A stretch of 64,000 nt of DNA from Piezodorus guildinii (Eukaryota > Arthropoda > Insecta > Hemiptera > Pentatomidae): assembly GCA_023052935.1 (NCBI GenBank), contig CM041292.1, positions 172,608,900 through 172,672,899 of the forward strand, read 5' to 3'. Under the pieces are notes generated by a model. The model did not search any database. It was not told the DNA's origin and was given only the letters and a program-made list of their open reading frames with translations. Within the stretch, counting starts at the first letter, position 1. The number at the start of each line of letters is the position of its first letter. The translations under genes were made by a program, and so were the position numbers. Positions 22,676-34,900 of this stretch are shown one piece after another.

Positions 22676-22945
22676 ACCTCCACAACCCATGAAGGATCTT
22701 GGGCTCAAAACTTATAGAGATTCATACTGTTTCTAGACCAACGGCCATGCAATGGGGTGATTAAGCTGTGATCACACTCTGCTGCCAGGTTTTTCCCCAT
22801 TTTTTGGGTACTGACTTTAGAGGCTGGGTCTGCCCCAAGAGGGTCATCCTCCAGCTGAAATAACAGAATAAGTAATCTGCCACAGCCAGGATTTGATCCC
22901 AAGACCTGGAGTACAGTGTCACTAGTTCATGCCGCTTCACTAATA
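22676..22945 (-). mobile_element. tRNA-derived SINE, family C
   Basis: Read on the minus strand it starts near 22940 with a tRNA-like head: box A-like around 'aactagtgacactgt' and box B-like 'ggtcttgggatcaaatcc' at about 22905-22888. A body rich in 'gaccctcttggggcagaccc' follows. A second copy without the head lies at 24690-24895. Confidence 0.65.
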
Positions 22946-23029
22946 TATGTAATGAGTGTATAGATTATACATAATCAGTGCTTGTTTTTAAATACGAGTT
23001 GTTAATAAGGTGTAGATTCTTCAAAGTTA

Positions 23030-23590
23030 TGGTTAAATTCTGTGAATAAAATTGGAGGCTGATATGTAACTTTACAACTCTTTTACTAAAAATTAATGCA
23101 CAACATTTCGGCTAAAATGCCATCTTCAGGTGCAAAGCAAACAATTTTATCTGTAAGTACAAAATATCGTCCAATTAAAAATAATCAATCTCACAATTGT
23201 ATCATGAAAATTATATAACAATAACCAATGTATATAAAAAATAAAATTTATGCAGTTAAAAATGTTAATAATCTATAAGATTAGCGTTAGATTCCTAAAA
23301 ATAGATAACAACAATTTAAAAATAAAACATTAAAAAAGGGACAATGAAAATAATTCCACTATAAAAATTAAATATGATGTACTATGCTCATCATTGTTAA
23401 AATTCAATTAAAATGATTAAAATTTATTACATAAATATGAACAATAACCAATTAATTTTAAAAATGTGCAAATTACCTAGTGTGAGTCGATGCTTAAAAC
23501 CAGAAGCCTGAGATGGCATTTTAGCCAAAACCTTGTGTATTAATTTTTTAATAAAAGAGTGGTGGAGTTATATATCAGCCTCTAATTTTA
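23030..23590. mobile_element. 560-bp element with inverted ends of about 85 bp and hammerhead-like cores
   Basis: The left end ('aataaaattggaggctgata' to 'ccatcttcagg', 23045-23131) is mirrored at 23505-23590. Each arm contains a ctgaagatggc...gccgaaa-type core (minus strand at 23100-23131, plus strand at 23505-23530). The interior is AT-rich with no frame. It resembles paired, inverted Penelope termini. Confidence 0.6.
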
Positions 23591-24689
23591 TTACAATTTG
23601 TTATTTATTTTTCCTCATAACTATGGTGAACTAGCTAAAATAATGCATCTTTTGACATTCTTAATACATAGAATGCCTGTGTAGTGAAGAAACAACACAC
23701 TTAAAAGTAAACTAAAACTGAGATGGCAGGTCAGGCAGAGAAATTACTGCACTAATATTGATAGGGTTACCTTCTTGGATCTATTACTAACTCATTTGGT
23801 CCATTTGTTGAGTTTGTTCCATCATTTTCTGTATCTCTATTAAATATCAGTGCTGTTTTGTACAGTTTCACTGTAATACTTGTTATGATATTAGATAAAC
23901 CTGTTCCATGAGATTTTGATATCAGTGCTTTTCATGAAACAAATGGTAAGTTAAAATTATTCATCCTATGCATTACTCAGAAACACCTCTAAGTTCAGTG
24001 TTAGTTTTCCCTTAACCAATTATGAATGGCTACATTCAAACATTTTTATATTGTTTTTATTTAAGTCAATGTACAATACAATGTAATATCACCTAGTAAG
24101 AAATTTCATTCTTTTAACATAAATTTATAATGGCAGTTAATTTTTATTTGACATTCTGCTTTGAAAATGGCAGGTAATTTTGTAATAGGTAAATAATTCG
24201 AAACCTTTAAAGTCCCTTCATAAATCAAAACCATCTAACCAATTTTAGTTCAAGTAGAGCTTGTACAGATAAAATTATTTCACTGCTGGGTGGACACTGC
24301 TAAACATGTGTCTAGATATTGAAGTATATTTAGATCTATACAAAACTTGATACTCCAATGGGTGGAGATAGTGCTAATGAGGGTGGGGAGTGCACAATTG
24401 ACAATTTAAATTGCATTCAATCAAATGTGGACACAAACTAGCTATAAGTAATTTCAAAGAATATATACATTTATATGGGTACCAGTATCAGGGTAAATCT
24501 AATTTTTAAAAACAGGGTGGAAATATCGCTGAAGCAAAAAAAAAAATACTATCTTGAAATCCTTTAAAAAGTTAGAAAATTTATCGCAAAACTATAAGTA
24601 TTATTCAAAACGAGAATCGAATAACCAATCAGTAAGGTCTAGAATTGTACTCAAAGCATACTTTTTCAAAAATATATCTTTTAAAAAAT

Positions 24690-24895
24690 ACCTGTAACCC
24701 TACAATCCATGAAGGGTCTTGGGCTCAGTACATATAGAAATTCGTACTGTAGGCTGAATGGCCATGGAATGAGGTGATTAAAACTTGATCATGCTCAGCC
24801 GCCAGGTTTTTTCCCCAATATTTTGGGTATCCACTTTACAGAGGCTGGGTCTGCCCCAAGAGGGTCTCCATATCCCAGGGTCATGGACAAAATGA
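24690..24895 (-). repeat. SINE family C, headless copy
   Basis: It matches 22676-22855 ('ccatgaagggtcttgggctca', 'ggctgggtctgccccaagag'). The tRNA-like head is missing. Confidence 0.7.
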
Positions 24896-25394
24896 TGAAA
24901 CAATTTGAAACCAACAGCAGAGAAACTACTCATTGGTGTTACTACATAGAAATATTTTAAAAAAAATTGAAATAAGTAAAACATAAGAAGGATTCGCTAT
25001 TTTCTAATATTTTTTTACTGCCAACCGAATCATTTCATCCTTCATATAAATCACAAAGTCAACTATTTAATTAGATAACTGATAAACATGCGAAGGTTTA
25101 TTTAATTACAAAAAATAAAAAATTTAAAAATGTTCTCAAACTTCGATTTCCAGAAACTTTATCACTATGTTTAACAGCTTTAATGCAATTCAACAATAAA
25201 CTTAATGCACACAGAATTAGTACTCCTTGAAAAAAAATCATACTGTTTTAGCATGGCCTAATCTCCACAAACTTCATTTGTTTCAAGATTGGTAAATAAA
25301 GCAAACCAAAAATTTAAAATTGTTTTAGAGGTAAGAAAGTAATATTATGGTTAGAAAAGTCATTTTAATAACAAAATGTTAACATAAGGTAATT

Positions 25395-26777
25395 TTACAT
25401 TCTCACAATCATACCGATACTGAGGCAATTAATAACTCCATCTATACTATTAATTAAAGCATTTTTCTTGACATGATAACATTCCAAATCAGATTCAGTC
25501 TGATCAGAAGAACCATATCCACACTTTGAATCTTTGTACGATATTTTTATTTCATTTAATGTACTACAAAATACTGATATTATTTTAGTCATTAGTTCAC
25601 CACTTACATCACTATTTTTTAAGCATTTAATTAGTTTCTCTTCAAAAGCAATAGGTCCTGGTATTAAGTGGGGAGTTGCAATCATAGAGTAGACAAACTT
25701 TATGCTGCGGGAACAAATTTTCTTTGTGTAAGATGAATTACTGAACGACCTGCAACTAACATACAATGTAGAAACACTGCATCCTTCTTTCTCAATTACA
25801 ATATAATTCAATCCATTCAAATTTTTCAGACTGAGTGTGGAGAAATCCCCAGAATAAGAAAGAATGCTATTAACCTCCAAGCTGTTTATATTGTCGATCG
25901 GTACACAACCAGTTATCTGTTGCATACTTTGGGCTATTCGAGTCCGATCCTTTCGACTGCTATGATATTATTCCGCCTGAAACATTATTTTTAAATAATC
26001 AGAAATTGTTTTCTGGCACATGATTAACTTAACTGCATTGCACATTTTATTAAGAATTAGAGTAAATCTGTCAGACTCGCATATATTTTCCGTGAACAGT
26101 AACATCTTATTCTGAATGCTTAATTTAGAAATAGCACTTTTTATCAGGAAACTTGTTGCATCATCAACTTCACAAACAACACCATTGATCATAGTAAAAT
26201 ATTCATGACCATTTTTAACATGAATATAAATATGTCCAACATTGAACCCTTTATCCACATCAACTTTAGAAAAAACTCCTTTTACGATTTCAAAAGAAAG
26301 TTTGTTTAACGATTCTGTAGACAACATTAATGCTGGCTCCTGAAGCAATAATGTATTCAAACTACGCTGAAGAGCTGCAATATTTAAAACATTAGCACTA
26401 GAGACTTTAAAACTATTTAAGGCTTCTTCAACAACACTCTTGAATTTTATAAGGTTTTCAGTCATTTTTAGAAGTCCATTGTTTTGGATTCCCTCAGACC
26501 ATAACTTAATGAGCATTGAAGAAATGATAACACCAGCATATGCACTAAAATAAGGTAATTTAATCACAGTTGAATTTATGATTGATGAGATTTCATTTTT
26601 TAACATAATTTCTTCCAATGCACTATTACACAAATAATCTGTATTGCCGCCAATAGTTGTCAGAGATAAAACCCTTCTATTAATAAGTGATAGCAATAGT
26701 AGTTTGTATTCCTTCAAAGCAGCTAAAGTTTCTTCAACAGGTAGGTGGATGTACATTGACTCTTTTTGCAGATTCAT
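25395..26777 (-). CDS. MKKS/BBS6-like chaperonin, frame broken by two compensating shifts
   Basis: Two stretches share one frame: 26777-25971 (269 residues from MNLQKESMYIH, ending at TAA 25970-25968) and, continuing past the stop, to the TAG-free end at 25395. In the +1 frame between them the DNA reads NNIIAVERIGLE, matching the MKKS segment IIAIDRIG. The main frame then resumes with IAQSMQQITGCVPI, like the MKKS TKMTGTQPI. The spacing equals that of human MKKS as I recall it if one extra base lies near 25973-25979 and one is missing near 25937-25942. MKKS proteins are group II chaperonin relatives that help assemble the BBS complex at the ciliary base and lack normal ATPase motifs; none is seen here. 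The C-terminal LIPGPIAFEEKL region also fits the fold. The product would be about 460 residues, shorter than vertebrate MKKS (570). It could be an assembly error or a young pseudogene. Confidence 0.65.
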
Positions 26778-26796
26778 CTCAACTTACATTCAAAAC

Positions 26797-27375
26797 CTAA
26801 TCATCAATTGGCTTTTTCACTTTATCCACCTCTTCAGCTTCAGAAAGTTGGGTTTCAAAAACATAGAATGATCTACTTAATGCTTTGACGGCTGTAATAT
26901 AGTTCTCGGAGAGATCTTTAACCTTAATTTTTAACTTATCATATTCAGCTTGAGTTCTTAATGTTTCTTCAGAAACTTTACGAAGTTGTTCTACTAAATT
27001 AGGAACTTTCTTAAATGGCTCACCACTAAGAGTACTATTTAATTCACTAAGTTTCTTCGATTGCAATAAGAATTGACGTAGTTCTTTCTCGGATTCTAAA
27101 ACAACTTTCTTCTTGCATGCTGAATCAATAAGAGAGTCTTCAAATGAGGGGTCAAGGAACTTTCCTAGTTGATCTAATCTATCAAATAGAGCTTTAATTG
27201 TATTGTGACTTGATATGGCATTGTTTATGGCATTATTACTCTGAATAAGAGAATCTACAATGGGAGTATCTTTCTCAGAAATTTCACAATCTCCTAAAAT
27301 TCTTCTCTCCAATTCTTCTATTTGTGATTCTAATGAATCTAGAGGATCAACTGAATCCTGAGTTAAGCCTGGCAT
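26797..27375 (-). CDS. DCTN3: Dynactin subunit 3 (p24)
   Basis: The coding region is a single 192-residue exon, close to the 186 residues of human dynactin subunit 3. The layout matches: an N-terminal SLESQIEELERRILGD helix, KALFDRLDQLGKFLDPSF in the middle, and a C-terminal coiled coil ending AVKALSRSFYVFETQLSEAEE. p24 sits in the shoulder of dynactin, the dynein activator. I chose ATG 27375 because TTTATTTGTTTCAG just upstream is a strong splice acceptor. The longer in-frame start at 27501 would read through that intron and adds a hydrophobic stretch foreign to the family. A 5' UTR donor (AG|GTAAAT) fits at 27515/27514. The MKKS-like gene follows after 19 bp. Confidence 0.88.
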   Translation of the reverse strand: MPGLTQDSVDPLDSLESQIEELERRILGDCEISEKDTPIVDSLIQSNNAINNAISSHNTIKALFDRLDQLGKFLDPSFEDSLIDSACKKKVVLESEKELRQFLLQSKKLSELNSTLSGEPFKKVPNLVEQLRKVSEETLRTQAEYDKLKIKVKDLSENYITAVKALSRSFYVFETQLSEAEEVDKVKKPIDD

Positions 27376-27379
27376 AATC

Positions 27380-27514
27380 TGAAACAAATAAAAATGGTCT
27401 CTGATAAATAACAATAATGAGCACATCAAATTTAAAAACCGTAATGAAAAAACTATGATGATATACCAGTAAGTCTTATTGAACAAATCTAGAGGTTCCA
27501 ATTAGAGTATTTAC
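27380..27514 (-). other. Probable 5' UTR intron of DCTN3
   Basis: The minus strand has a GTAAAT donor starting at 27514 and a pyrimidine-rich tract ending CAG at about 27380, four bases before the DCTN3 ATG. The length (about 135 bp) is reasonable for an insect intron. Predicted from sequence only. Confidence 0.5.
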
Positions 27515-27519
27515 CTCTA

Positions 27520-28800
27520 TATTTACAGGAGTGCTAGTGATAAGGTTATGTTGTCAAAAGTGAACAAATTTGACACCACCTCGATTTATAATCTCATATG
27601 GTACATTCATAGAACATTCGGGGACATTTGAATATAAATGTTTGAATGAAAAATAGTGTTAATGAAAAAGTAACCAAAATAATAAAATAAAACAGATAAT
27701 AGTTAGTTTATAATTTTTAATTAATAAAATTTAATCGTTATTTGGCAACAGCAGATGATGTTACCTTATAGATATAATTAGCGCTATTTGTTTCAATTCC
27801 GTTTTATTTCAAATAGTTAAGCTATGCGTTACTGATTATGCAATTATAAAAACGCATGTTTGTTTTTTTATAAACCTCCTTAGAGTAAGCAACATATTCA
27901 TACCTTTTGAAAGGACAATCTAGTTGTTTAAGTTAAATGTAGAATCGGAATCTATAATATTCGACTGCAACATATTTCTTAAACGTTCTTATGGTGTTGA
28001 ATGATAAATCAAATCTCATGAAAAGTGCAAGGTTCCGAAAAGTTTTGTTATTACTGCCTGGTTACTTGGCAACATGCCTTTGTAGATAGGGTTAATCGCA
28101 ATAAAAAAATTAAACGTTATTTAGAGGTCTGATCATAAAACGCACCAAACTCAAATAACAAAACATTTTACTTTTAAAAAGGATTTATACAATGAAATAA
28201 GCTTTCTCATTTTGTAATTTCTTCCATGATCGCATCACCAACCAACTTGATATTCGATCAATGTTTAAGTTTGTATTTCATCCTTAAAATATTTGTTTTC
28301 ATTACCCTCACAGATAAAAAGAAATGTGAGATGTAAGCAATATCACTGAAATACAATTGTGATCTTTTAAATTGAAAGTAAACCAATTGTAAAAAAATGC
28401 AGTTTGGCCATTCTTCATAAGAGGTTGAATCAGTGTGATAATAGGAAGTGGTAGTAACTCACATCAGTGAGTACAGTGCAACAATTTTCTGGAGCCGGAT
28501 TCCATTTCGGTTGTTTTAGACGATTATTCTTACATTCATTTCAGACCTGGTTCGACCTCTAGAGAAAAAGATTCTCTTGTCAGTAAACAAGCCGCTGTAT
28601 AGTCCGATCCTCTTTATAAAAAAAAATGTTCTCCAATTTTTCATTTCTTTGCCTGTAAGTAGCAAATCTTTATCTGATATTTGTTACCTACTATTGCTGA
28701 AAAGGTAAAGAAAAAAAAATGCGTTATCTGATTTTAAATCATTCTGATATAAGATATCTAGCTCAATAAGGAATCTTGACAGTCTGATATTTATCAAGAG
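27520..28800. other. Spacer upstream of DCTN3
   Basis: The DCTN3 promoter should lie just right of 27515; no clear core element was recognised. The rest is AT-rich. A GC-richer patch near 28440-28620 has no supported exon. Confidence 0.35.
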
Positions 28801-28819
28801 GAACATATCTTATATGCAC

Positions 28820-29795
28820 TTAAACATATACAAAATATATGCAATTGGTATTCACAATTAAAAACAAAATTATCACAAGTAGACTTATCGATGATTTTAG
28901 AAGAAAATAATCTAAAACCAGAAAAAGCCCGACGACGTCTCAAAGACATAACCAATAGATTTAAAAATCATTGTCTGAGTATAGATATTAACTCAGCGCT
29001 TTTAATCAAAATATAATCCAGAATTCAGAAACATAAGCAGCTTTCTCCAAGATGAAGAATACCTAAATTTTAGAACACCAATCAAGAAGCACCGAAGAAT
29101 AGTGAGCCAGCTTAGGATAGCCAACTTGACAAGACCGGTAGTGTATGTATAGTGAGGGTAAATCCATAAACTGGAGGGGGATGAAAACTGCACTGTGTGC
29201 AATTTACAAAAGCCGGAAAATCGATATCATCTTTTGATAGAATGCCCAATGTATAAAGACCTTAGGAAGCACTATATATATATATAATATATTAATGAGA
29301 ACAATAATTCAATTTTAGGAAATTACTAAAAATGATAATGTGCAGAACTAAATCACATTTTTTACCACACAGTGGTAAGTTTAAAAATGAATCATTTTAA
29401 TAACACATAAGTTATAAAAATAGATTTTCGGTTAAAAATGGAAGTGAGATTACTGTTTATTTTTTTTTTTACTTGTTAATATTGTTTCATTGTATTGAAT
29501 ATTGATAGCATTAAATATTATTAAATTTGAAACATTTATATTTTCACTAAGGATAACTTTAAATTCCATTATTGTTCTTTTTTTGTTTTGTATGTGTGTT
29601 TTTTGTTTGTTTTGTTTTTCATTTTTATATTTGATTTTTAAAAAATACGCTTTATTTGTTTATTGTATATTCACAATGTCTGTAAATAATCTCCAGTTTT
29701 TTTTTTATTTTTGTATTTATAACTTATGAACTGTACTGACCAACTCCTTTGTATGGGGATTACCCCGAAAACAAATAAATATTATTATTATTATA
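28820..29795 (+). pseudogene. LINE 3' end with CCHC-like C-terminus
   Basis: Discontinuous frames include EENNLKPEKARRRLKDITNRFKNH and a zinc-finger-like DENCTVCNLQKPENRYHLLIECPMY at about 29183-29262, typical of LINE ORF2 C-termini. The 3' UTR ends with 'ggggattaccccgaaaac' and an (att)n tail at 29780-29795, consistent with a Jockey/CR1-type end. Several stops mean it is inactive. Confidence 0.65.
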
Positions 29796-29799
29796 TATG

Positions 29800-31785
29800 A
29801 ACTTAAACATATACATGTTTGTTTCTCATCTTATTTTAGTTGTTTTTTTCGCTAACCGCTCCCCTAATTCTACCAAAGTTTTCTTGAATTATTTTGTGGT
29901 CAATTTTACATAACTCCTTTATAATTTAATACGTAGTCCCGGACAGTTGCAAATTTTTTTAACTCCGCAAGTAAAATATATATATTTTATGTATATACAA
30001 ATGTACATATTTTATTTCGTACAAATTATGAATAATAGGAAACAAGCGGTTTCTCTTTCATTATCTACCGACCTGAAAGTCAAAGTCATATTAATATATT
30101 TTCAATGCTAAAGCAAACCAAATTGAATTTTTTAAAATCCGAATTCCAATGTAGAGATTAAATTTTGACACTTTATCAAACAACACTTATGAGGAAAAAA
30201 AAATTCTTCACTTGCAATTATAGTTTGAAGTTTCAATAAAAAACATACCGTATTTAAACTTGTTTACTAATTAATAAATCCCTTGAATGTATAAGTGTAA
30301 ACAAAAATGGCTGTTTAAGTCTAAACAATAAGGAAACAAATAATAAACCTTGTTTGGGATTTAACTTAAAATGCTTAACCTACAATTACTCGAGAACAAT
30401 AAATAGTAATTAATAATTTTAAAAGTGGGCCAGAAGATAACCAGAAATTTCATAGGAATTAGTCTGGATATATAACATAGTTTTGCCATCATCAGGGCAA
30501 GAGAGTTCTTAGAGGACGGTAGAACTATTCATTTAAATACCCATTAGGGCCATTCATAAGAGCCGTCATCAGGACATGCAGTTTATTTCTAGTGCAATAA
30601 ATGCAATGATGCATCATATCATTGAACATAAATCAAAAATAATAATGTAAATTCTATAAATTATTTTGACTGTGGAATAACGGAATTATTTCTTTGATAT
30701 TCAGATATCATATATATAAATAAAATCAATCAGAAATACAGAAATATACATTTCCACAAGCTCACTAACTAAAACGTTACTTTTGAAATTGAAAATGATG
30801 TAGGCCAGTATGGCATGTGATTTATTCAAACGAAAGAAATGGGATAGTGGTTGGTTTTTTATAAAATTATATCTATATGAATGTTTTTATTGATTTAATA
30901 AATTAATTTATCATTTTTAAACTATTTATAATTTTAGAAAAATCTGCGATTCATTCATTATATAATCTAATTACTTGTTTTGAATATAATCCATATATGT
31001 GCATCACTGGCACTCTTGGACTCCGCTCCTGTCAGTTCCTGTTTCACAAACGGCTGAAATCTTGTGGTCCACTCGCTTCGGTTGGTTCTCGAATATTGGT
31101 AAATAACTTATTTGTAACTTTAATTGTGTTTTACTCTAGTTATTAGCCGATCTTTATTAGTTTCATTTCCTATGTTCGAATATTTGTACAAATAAGTACA
31201 ATTGATTCAATTCAACTCATTTAAAATGTGATTTATATTTTGCGTTTTATCGTTTTGTAGACTCTGATTTTCGTTTTAATGTTCTATTTCCAACCACATT
31301 TAGTTATGCTGTTGTATTCAGTCCTGCAATTATTGAATTAAAGCAGTATTCCCCCAATCATGTGTCAAGTTATTCACTCATTATACTTCATCACATCCAG
31401 TGCTCAGAAATATTGAATTTGATGAACCCTATTAATAGTCATCATATTTTTAACTAAATACAATCTTAAATTAAGTAAATTTTCATGGTTTATGTTCATT
31501 GTAGTTGAATAAAGATACATGTGACATTTTTCTCTTTGTTAAAGTTAGTTCTTTAAACTCATTGTTGCAATATCTGAACATTTGTCATTCAAGTAGTTAT
31601 TATGTACTGTTGTTTAATTTACTTCTCCATCATGCTTTTGGTAAGATAAGGTTTCCTGAATTGAAACCCTTGTACCATTAATTGAGTCTTAATCGGAAAC
31701 TTAATCTTTTATATATTTTTTTCTGTACTTTGTCCGCCCCCTTTTCAGATAAATTAGTGCCCCTGGAAATTAATTTTAATTTTGC
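29800..31785. other. AT-rich spacer with minor PLE-like traces
   Basis: 'gccatcatcagggca' near 30486 and 'gccgtcatcaggaca' near 30564 resemble PLE-end sequence. A GC-richer stretch at 31010-31090, followed by a possible GTAAAT splice donor near 31098, could be a 5' UTR exon. No coding frame supports that. Confidence 0.3.
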
Positions 31786-31787
31786 CA

Positions 31788-31985
31788 TGTCTGTGTGCTA
31801 GCGCGTTATACTATGCCAAAGTTGTGAGTTGAATTCCAGCCTCGGCAGGACTGTTCCCAGGTATGTGAGGCCTATTAGCCAACGTGGCTTCTTACTAAAA
31901 TTAGGCTTATGGAGTATCTCCCTGCTAACAAAATATCAAGAATCACAGTGTGCCTGTCATGCAACAAGAAATAAAATATTATTAA
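31788..31985 (+). mobile_element. tRNA-derived SINE, family B, diverged copy
   Basis: The head has 'tgctagcgcgttatac' and a box B-like 'gttgtgagttgaattcc' at about 31821-31837. The body 'ggtatgtgaggcctattagcc' to 'atcaagaatcacagtgt' matches the better copy at 35978-36231. Confidence 0.65.
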
Positions 31986-31999
31986 TGTTTCAATCTTTT

Positions 32000-34900
32000 T
32001 TCTCAAAATATAGTTAAGACTACAGACATTATGAACTAGTTTTGAACTGTGAACAGAGTATAGTACAAAAAGTTTAAACTTTCAAACTCGAGTTAATGAG
32101 ACGATGAACCTAGCGTGCTACACCAGTTTAGTAATCCTTACCTCTGTTTTCGCTAACAGTCATACGATTGACTCTTAGCAATTGGTTTCTTTTTTTGTTT
32201 ATGAATTGGTTACCTCACTGAATCCACAATCCATTAAATTTATAAGAAAATTTATTTAAAAACTTTTGAATTAAGCTAGTTTTTCAGGATAAGCTTTAAG
32301 ATATCCTTTTAAAGCCAAATTTTTTAATACACTGATCTAAAAAACAATTAAGTCTTATCATAGAATACATTTATCAATCTTTCTTAACTTCCTTCTTTTA
32401 TACTTAGTTATCTTGCCTCCCAAAAGCATCTATATGCTTCAGGGCCCCGGGGGAGTAGGTGTCCAATTAGGAATTAATGGTCTAGACTGAATTGGGTGAG
32501 AGAGAGGGAAGTTCAATTTTATTTTTTAAGACCTCAACAAATAAATTTCAACATGTCGACGCTTAATTTTAAGCATAAAGGCTCGATTATCATGCCTTAG
32601 CTCCATGACCACCATGTCCTTGAATCTTGGCTGATCTATTATCCGTCTCTCTTCTAAGGCACATCTAACAACAATATAGTTCTAATAGGGTTCTATTTCC
32701 AATTGATTAAATGTATTCTAGTAGAGATTATGAATAAGAGTTATTGATAGGCTTACCTAATTTATTTAATATTTCAATTAATCACGATTATTTAACATTG
32801 AGTTAAGGCTAACCATGATTGGTGCAATGGAATCTCTGCTAACCCGTGAATTACTTATCCAGATTAGTAAGTTTATAGATAACCACGGTTGGTGCAACTG
32901 GACCTTTGATTCTTAGATATATGACTTTACTAAAGGTTTACTTCTCTTATCCTTTTTTATCCTCTTACCTCCCCTCCTAAAGAGATATATCTATTTAAAA
33001 ATGGATTGTTTACTCCTACTGGAGCAAGGAACATCTTTCAAATAAAAATTGTTTGAAAGGGACGAAACTACTTATATATCTCTGATGAGGCGCTAGGAAA
33101 ATGAATTTTCTATCCATCGAACTTGCAGTTCTTTCAACTCATTTCTTGATTGACATCTATAATTTCATCCATTGGTCTGCCTGCATCACCATTTCCACTA
33201 ACAAAAAATTGAAGATACATTTATTGTGATACTTGGCTACAACAGTCATATTAAAAATTAACACACTCCTTTACTCTTATTCCATATTTATAACTGCGCA
33301 CCTCTGCAGCTTTTAATCCAGTGTCTTTAAATGTAACAGTACTCACTTCTGTTATAGCACTTCTGTATTTTTCTCTTTTTCTTCTCTCAATCACTTCACT
33401 CTCTTGTTCTCCACAAAACTAACATAATTTTTTGATATTAAAAGTGCTGATTCTTTTCTTACGTGGAGATGTTGATGTACTCAGTTCTTCTTGGTTTCAT
33501 TTAAAAGCTGCTATACTCAAATAATTTGTATAATTTACGACAATTACTACGCACATTCACCAAATCCAGATTATTTAAATATTCAAAATTACCATCACCT
33601 CTAGCGACACTAGCAATTTTTAATGTTTGTAGATTACGCTTAACTTCTACATCACCATCTGATAATAATTCATTATAAAATATGTATCATTAAGAAAACT
33701 GTAAGAGCAGAAAACAACTAAAATAATGTGTTTAACACTCAATAAATAATTTCAACTGAACTAAGCAAAGTCAGACAGGCAGTAGCAGGTATATAGGTAT
33801 GGGTTTTGCAATAATGAAATAGAGAATTCTGCCAGTGAAGGTCATTTATATAAGTTATAGTAGATTTTACTAAATTCCTTAATCTCTATAAGTAAGTATA
33901 TTAAAAAGCAATAGATTTATGCCTTGGTGTACCGTATACAATACTGTATGTGAGTGCATTCTAGTGCTCTACTCTGAAAACAGTTGATTTTAGAGAAAAA
34001 TGCAAGATATTTTTTGTAGATTATTTTATTAGGAACAATTTTATATTGACTGCTATTAACCTCCTAGCAATATATTGCGAGATATTTGCAAAACACTGTA
34101 ATCATAAGGTTTTAGAATGTAATGTAGAAACATTATTGTATCAGTTCAACAGAAAATATAATTCAAAAAGGGGGAAGAAATGAAATTTTATTCAATTAAA
34201 TGCATCACTTTTAATTTTTATTGTTGTAAATAATGAAGGAAGACTTAAAAAAAGTCTCCCTAAGATGATGAGTGTTTTTTGTTTTTACCTTTATTAAATA
34301 TTAATATTTTTTTCTGTATCTTCTGGAGACCTTTATATTTCCATCCACTCTTCCTAATTCAATTTTTTAAATTGTTATCTCAATATTTGGCCAAGCAAAG
34401 ACTCCTTATAACTATGTGAGAACTGGCCGCTATTGAATAACCTGTAGCTCTGCTTGCTCTATCCATTGCTGGACACAATGAGAGTCATCTACATTGGCAT
34501 TAGGAGGTTTGGGATTGCTGTACAAACTGCGAGAATGACAGATCACAGTGCTGCTAAGATGATGCCTGATCAACTTAATGCCAAGAGGTACTGAAAGAAA
34601 AAAACTGGTGGAGATGGAGTTGTGAATGATTTAATAAATCTGCTTGGTTTGTGGAATATGATTACCACAGTACACCACACCATAGGGAAGAGATGGAGAA
34701 AACTTCTGAAAGAGGTCCTGGCCCACTGATTATTTTGTGCCACTGAAGGTAATTTTCTGTATAGTAACAAACTTAAGATCAACTACAGTGCTGAGTATGA
34801 AGGCTGCCTGCATACTTCTTGTCTACTTTCTACCCTTCATGATGGCCCTTTACTCCTATTTCCTTACGTTTTTCAATTTTATCTTTCATTTTGATTCAGT

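Noticed and set aside
27376..27501. N-terminal extension of the DCTN3 frame starting at 27501
   Set aside because: It crosses a strong splice acceptor and adds a hydrophobic segment absent from the dynactin p24 family.
29502..29729. Phe/Leu-rich 75-residue frame
   Set aside because: It is low-complexity T-rich 3' UTR sequence of a LINE remnant.
33060..33096. 'cgaaac' followed by 'ctgatga' considered as a circularly permuted hammerhead
   Set aside because: No stem II or stem III pairing could be found around the boxes.
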